A stretch of DNA of 46,737 nt from Prochlorococcus sp. AG-409-K04 (GTDB taxonomy: Bacteria; Cyanobacteriota; Cyanobacteriia; PCC-6307; Cyanobiaceae): contig QCKE01000011.1 of NCBI GenBank assembly GCA_003215555.1, positions 1 through 46,737 on the forward strand. The letters are read 5' to 3'. Both the position numbers and the translations under genes were made by a program. Shown here in pieces: positions 44,498 to 46,737 of the stretch. The notes below the pieces were generated by a model. That model saw nothing but the letters and a program-made list of their open reading frames with translations, was not told the origin of the DNA and ran no database searches. Position 1 is the first letter of the stretch. Each line of letters begins with the position of its first letter.

Positions 44498-44657
44498 ATC
44501 AGTATGTTCTGATTTTCGTCTGATTGGAAGTTTTTCGTGGCTGTGGTCAGGATCTACTGACTACCAACACAAGAATCAAAATCATACATAACACGCACAA
44601 TAACTGCTAGAAAAGGGTTTCAAAGAAATTGGAGAAAAACTCAAACTCCAAATTTTT
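44498..44657 (+). ncRNA. Possible small RNA with terminator-like hairpin (tentative)
   Basis: The 254-base gap between the DUF4912 gene and the next gene holds several hairpins. ATCAG/CTGAT lies at 44498-44513. An 8-bp stem GTGGTCAG/CTGACTAC lies at 44543-44564; its one wobble is G-U on the plus strand but an A-C mismatch on the minus strand. TTGGAG/CTCCAA (44629-44651) is followed by ATTTTT. This pattern favours a plus-strand transcript ending near 44657. An outer stem CAAAGAAAT/ATTTCTTTG (44621-44673) encloses the last one. No known RNA family was recognised. Confidence 0.25.
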
Positions 44658-44723
44658 CCTCAATATTTCTTTGGGATCATTAAATCAAGACAATGAAAAA
44701 GACTCACCAAAACCAACCCAGGA

Positions 44724-45089
44724 TCACTTTCCCTTCTGAATAAAACCGATCAAATGATCTAAGGTTAGTTGCAAAGGAGGAATTTCGTAATAATCAGCAA
44801 GATGTTCAAGCTGATTCGCCGCTGTAATCAGCTGATTTAAAAAGGCCGAAACAAAAGGTTCATCGTTTTGATAGCCTTCCTTAGAAAGCAGCCATTTTAA
44901 TCTCATTTCTTCATTAGGAATAGATCCATCTTTGGACTCACCTGACATTGATTTAAACGAAACGAGACTATATGCGAGAACTCTTAGGTAATGCTTCTCC
45001 ATAGCTGACAAGTCAGTACCTTCAATCCGTTGAATTTCGTCTAACGTCAGCTCATTGAGACCATGCTTCTCATTTGCCTGCATGAACAT
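44724..45089 (-). CDS. Hypothetical protein, divergent from sufB
   Basis: A 121-residue, all-helical, cysteine-free protein (LTLDEIQRIEGTDLSAMEKHYLRVLAYSLVSF in the first half; FLNQLITAANQLEHLADYYEIPPLQLTLDHLIGFIQ at the end). In Synechocystis the gene opposite sufBCDS is the Fe-S repressor SufR, but this product has neither the cysteines nor an evident winged helix, so it is not SufR. Position suggests a possible link with Fe-S assembly; the sequence gives no function. ATG codons at 45089 and 45083 are both usable. Confidence 0.7.
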   Translation of the reverse strand: MFMQANEKHGLNELTLDEIQRIEGTDLSAMEKHYLRVLAYSLVSFKSMSGESKDGSIPNEEMRLKWLLSKEGYQNDEPFVSAFLNQLITAANQLEHLADYYEIPPLQLTLDHLIGFIQKGK

Positions 45090-45135
45090 TCCAAGACATC
45101 AACAATACTAACAATGTATAGTATTAAACCAAGAT

Positions 45136-45165
45136 TATAATGTCATTTGTTCCCAGAATTGGGAA
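45136..45165 (+). promoter_or_regulatory. sufB promoter: -10 TATAAT plus overlapping palindrome
   Basis: A consensus TATAAT at 45136-45141 is followed at 45150-45165 by a perfect inverted repeat, TTCCCA-GAAT-TGGGAA, which would cover the transcription start. ATG of sufB is at 45181. No good -35 element was found. The palindrome differs from the CAAC-N6-GTTG type I recall for SufR. Confidence 0.45.
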
Positions 45166-45180
45166 TAGCTTTCAAGAGCT

Positions 45181-46623
45181 ATGACTTCTAAAGACGCAAT
45201 TTCTGAAGTACTGGAAAAATCATATCCTTATGGTTTTCTCACAGACATAGAATATGAAAAAGTACCAAAGGGTATTAACGAGGATATTGTCCGCTTAATT
45301 TCTAAGAAAAAAAAAGAACCAAAGTTTTTATTAGATTTTCGATTAAAAGCATTTCATCAGTGGAAGCAAATGAAAGAGCCTAAATGGGCTAATTTAGATT
45401 ATCCACAGATAGATTATCAAGATATAATATATTATTCTGCACCAAAAGATATAGAAAAAAAATCAAGTCTTGATGAAGTAGATCCAGAAATACTAGAAAC
45501 ATTTAATAAACTCGGTATACCACTCAATGAACAAAAAAAATTATCAAATGTTGCAGTAGATGCAGTATTTGATAGTGTATCTATTGCAACAACGTTTAAA
45601 GAGAAATTAGCAAAGGAAGGTGTAATATTCTGTTCTATTAGTGAAGCAATCCAAAAATATCCTGAGCTAATAAAAAAATATTTAGGGAAAGTTGTACCAA
45701 TAAATGATAATTTTTTTGCAGCATTAAACTCAGCTGTTTTTAGTGACGGATCATTTGTTTTTGTCCCAAAAGGAATAAATTGCCCAATGGAATTATCATC
45801 ATATTTTCGAATCAATTCAGGAGATACTGGACAATTTGAAAGAACATTAATTATTGCAGAAGAAAGATCATCTGTTAGCTACTTAGAAGGCTGCACAGCA
45901 CCTATGTTTGATACAAATACTCTTCATGCTGCTGTAGTAGAACTTATTGCATTAGATGATGCGTCAATAAAATATTCAACTGTTCAAAATTGGTATGCAG
46001 GTGATAAAGATGGAAAAGGTGGTATATATAATTTCGTTACCAAAAGAGGAAATTGTAAAGGGAAGAGAAGCAAGATTAGTTGGTCACAGGTTGAGACAGG
46101 GTCTTCGATAACCTGGAAATATCCAAGCTGTATTTTAGAGGGAGAGAATTCTATTGGTGAGTTTTATTCAGTTGCCTTAACCAATAATAAACAAATTGCA
46201 GATACTGGAACTAAAATGATTCATATTGGTAAAAATTCAAAATCTACAATCATCAGCAAAGGTATTAGTGCAGGAAAATCTAAAAATAGTTATAGAGGTC
46301 TCGTTCATATAACACCTCGCGCAATTGGAGCAAAGAATTATAGTCAATGTGATTCTTTATTAATTGGGGATGAAGCAGAAGCCAATACATATCCGTATAT
46401 ACATTCACAGCAAACTCATGGCACAATAGAGCATGAAGCAAGTACCTCTAAAATTTCAGAAGATCAATTATTTTACCTTCAAAGTAGAGGTATAGATAAT
46501 GAACAAGCCATATCAATGATGGTAAGTGGATTCTGTAGAGATGTTTTTAATGAGTTACCAATGGAATTTGCTGCTGAAGCCGATAGTCTTTTGGGTTTAA
46601 AATTAGAAGGTTCTGTTGGATAA
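45181..46623 (+). CDS. sufB: Fe-S cluster assembly scaffold SufB
   Basis: SufB is the scaffold of the SufBC(D) complex that builds Fe-S clusters, the main system in cyanobacteria. The 480-residue protein has the [23 protein letters not shown]-terminal block, a [20 protein letters not shown] segment, [21 protein letters not shown] with the conserved Cys, and the C-terminal [30 protein letters not shown] block. Length is typical. sufC starts 40 bases downstream on the same strand; a palindrome sits at the promoter. Confidence 0.97.
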   Translation: MTSKDAISEVLEKSYPYGFLTDIEYEKVPKGINEDIVRLISKKKKEPKFLLDFRLKAFHQWKQMKEPKWANLDYPQIDYQDIIYYSAPKDIEKKSSLDEVDPEILETFNKLGIPLNEQKKLSNVAVDAVFDSVSIATTFKEKLAKEGVIFCSISEAIQKYPELIKKYLGKVVPINDNFFAALNSAVFSDGSFVFVPKGINCPMELSSYFRINSGDTGQFERTLIIAEERSSVSYLEGCTAPMFDTNTLHAAVVELIALDDASIKYSTVQNWYAGDKDGKGGIYNFVTKRGNCKGKRSKISWSQVETGSSITWKYPSCILEGENSIGEFYSVALTNNKQIADTGTKMIHIGKNSKSTIISKGISAGKSKNSYRGLVHITPRAIGAKNYSQCDSLLIGDEAEANTYPYIHSQQTHGTIEHEASTSKISEDQLFYLQSRGIDNEQAISMMVSGFCRDVFNELPMEFAAEADSLLGLKLEGSVG

Positions 46624-46663
46624 ATTTTCAAAATAAACAAACAATGATCAATTATTTTTTCTC

Positions 46664-46737
46664 ATGAGCTCTAAAAAACTATTACTAGAAGTAAAAGACC
46701 TAAATGCAGGTATTGAAGATCAACAAATCCTCAATGG
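46664..46737 (+). CDS. sufC: SufC ATPase, 3' end outside window
   Basis: Only the first 24 codons are present: MSSKKLLLEVKDLNAGIED and onward, the start of an ABC-type ATPase (LLEVKDLNA-x-I-x-x-x-x-I-L-N-G pattern) just before the P-loop. Its position after sufB makes it SufC, the ATPase of the SufBCD complex. Truncated by the window edge. Confidence 0.9.
   Translation, partial: MSSKKLLLEVKDLNAGIEDQQILN

Noticed and set aside
44541-44570. Signal recognition particle RNA, suggested by the GTCAGGA stretch
   Set aside because: The conserved GGAAGCAGC-type apical motif is absent and the stem is too short.
44724-45089. SufR, because of its position opposite sufB
   Set aside because: The product has no cysteines and no recognisable winged helix, both expected of SufR.
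45432-45815. A 127-codon minus-strand frame inside sufB
   Set aside because: Antisense to a highly conserved gene; low-complexity Ser/Phe/Asn composition.

Overview
The window looks like chromosomal core DNA of a marine picocyanobacterium, most likely a low-light-type Prochlorococcus. The evidence is AT-rich DNA with very short gaps, many small genes, and a set of cyanobacterium-specific genes: a carotene desaturase (CrtQ), NDH-1 subunit NdhO, a CRR7-like protein, a high-light-inducible (Hli) protein, a PetL-like cytochrome b6f peptide, DUF751/Ycf33, DUF2973, DUF3120, DUF4346 and DUF4912 proteins, the TIGR03279 radical SAM protein, and the start of a suf operon. The clade assignment is inference. 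I saw no phage, transposon, CRISPR array, rRNA or tRNA gene. No gene-free stretch exceeds 300 bases unless the radical SAM gene at 19406 really starts at 19535.

Layout. 1-5.7 kb: a partial hypothetical gene, ndhO, a TIGR01777 epimerase, an LpxB-related protein, a TPR protein, an A-type Fe-S carrier, crtQ and an SRPBCC protein. 5.7-10.4 kb: hemD, nagZ, rbfA and Ycf33 on the minus strand, then a GST, a CRR7-like protein and aroK. 10.4-13.4 kb: a translationally coupled plus-strand run of a double-domain QueD/PTPS protein, a RibD-C/DHFR-like reductase and a FemAB-like protein, then a small membrane protein. 13.4-16.9 kb: a 44-codon zinc-ribbon ORF, a DUF4346 gene with duplicated DNA around it, a 30-codon petL candidate, rimO and a VKOR-thioredoxin fusion. 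16.9-24.7 kb: nadB, DUF3120, TIGR03279 radical SAM, a TolC-like protein, an inositol monophosphatase, a BrkB-like protein and a zinc-ribbon membrane protein. 24.7-31.5 kb: xseB/xseA, hli, DUF2973, a Deg protease, an ABC-F ATPase, a Nif11-like small protein, a basic 118-residue protein and a divergent ribbon-helix-helix regulator. 31.5-36.7 kb: a minus-strand run of an SLC13 permease, KtrB, KtrA and AnmK. 36.7-46.7 kb: NDH-2, cysH/coaX, bcp, rarA, pgm, a 56-residue membrane protein, DUF4912, a 121-residue unknown, sufB and the start of sufC.

How the genes work together. Several serve photosynthesis and its redox network (crtQ, hemD, ndhO, the CRR7-like gene, petL, hli, NDH-2). Others serve Fe-S supply (the A-type carrier, sufBC), cell-wall recycling (nagZ, anmK), cofactors (nadB, coaX, the pterin cluster), ion balance (ktrAB, SLC13) and DNA or ribosome upkeep (xseAB, rarA, rbfA, rimO).

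Most of the window is ordinary. The least explained parts are: (1) the divergent locus at 30434-31527, with a ribbon-helix-helix regulator, two strong palindromes in its promoter and a Nif11-like product ending in a double glycine; (2) the tandem PTPS protein whose first domain has lost a catalytic His, coupled to a RibD-like reductase; (3) a palindrome at the sufB promoter; (4) a possible small RNA near 44.5-44.66 kb; and (5) duplicated DNA around the DUF4346 gene.
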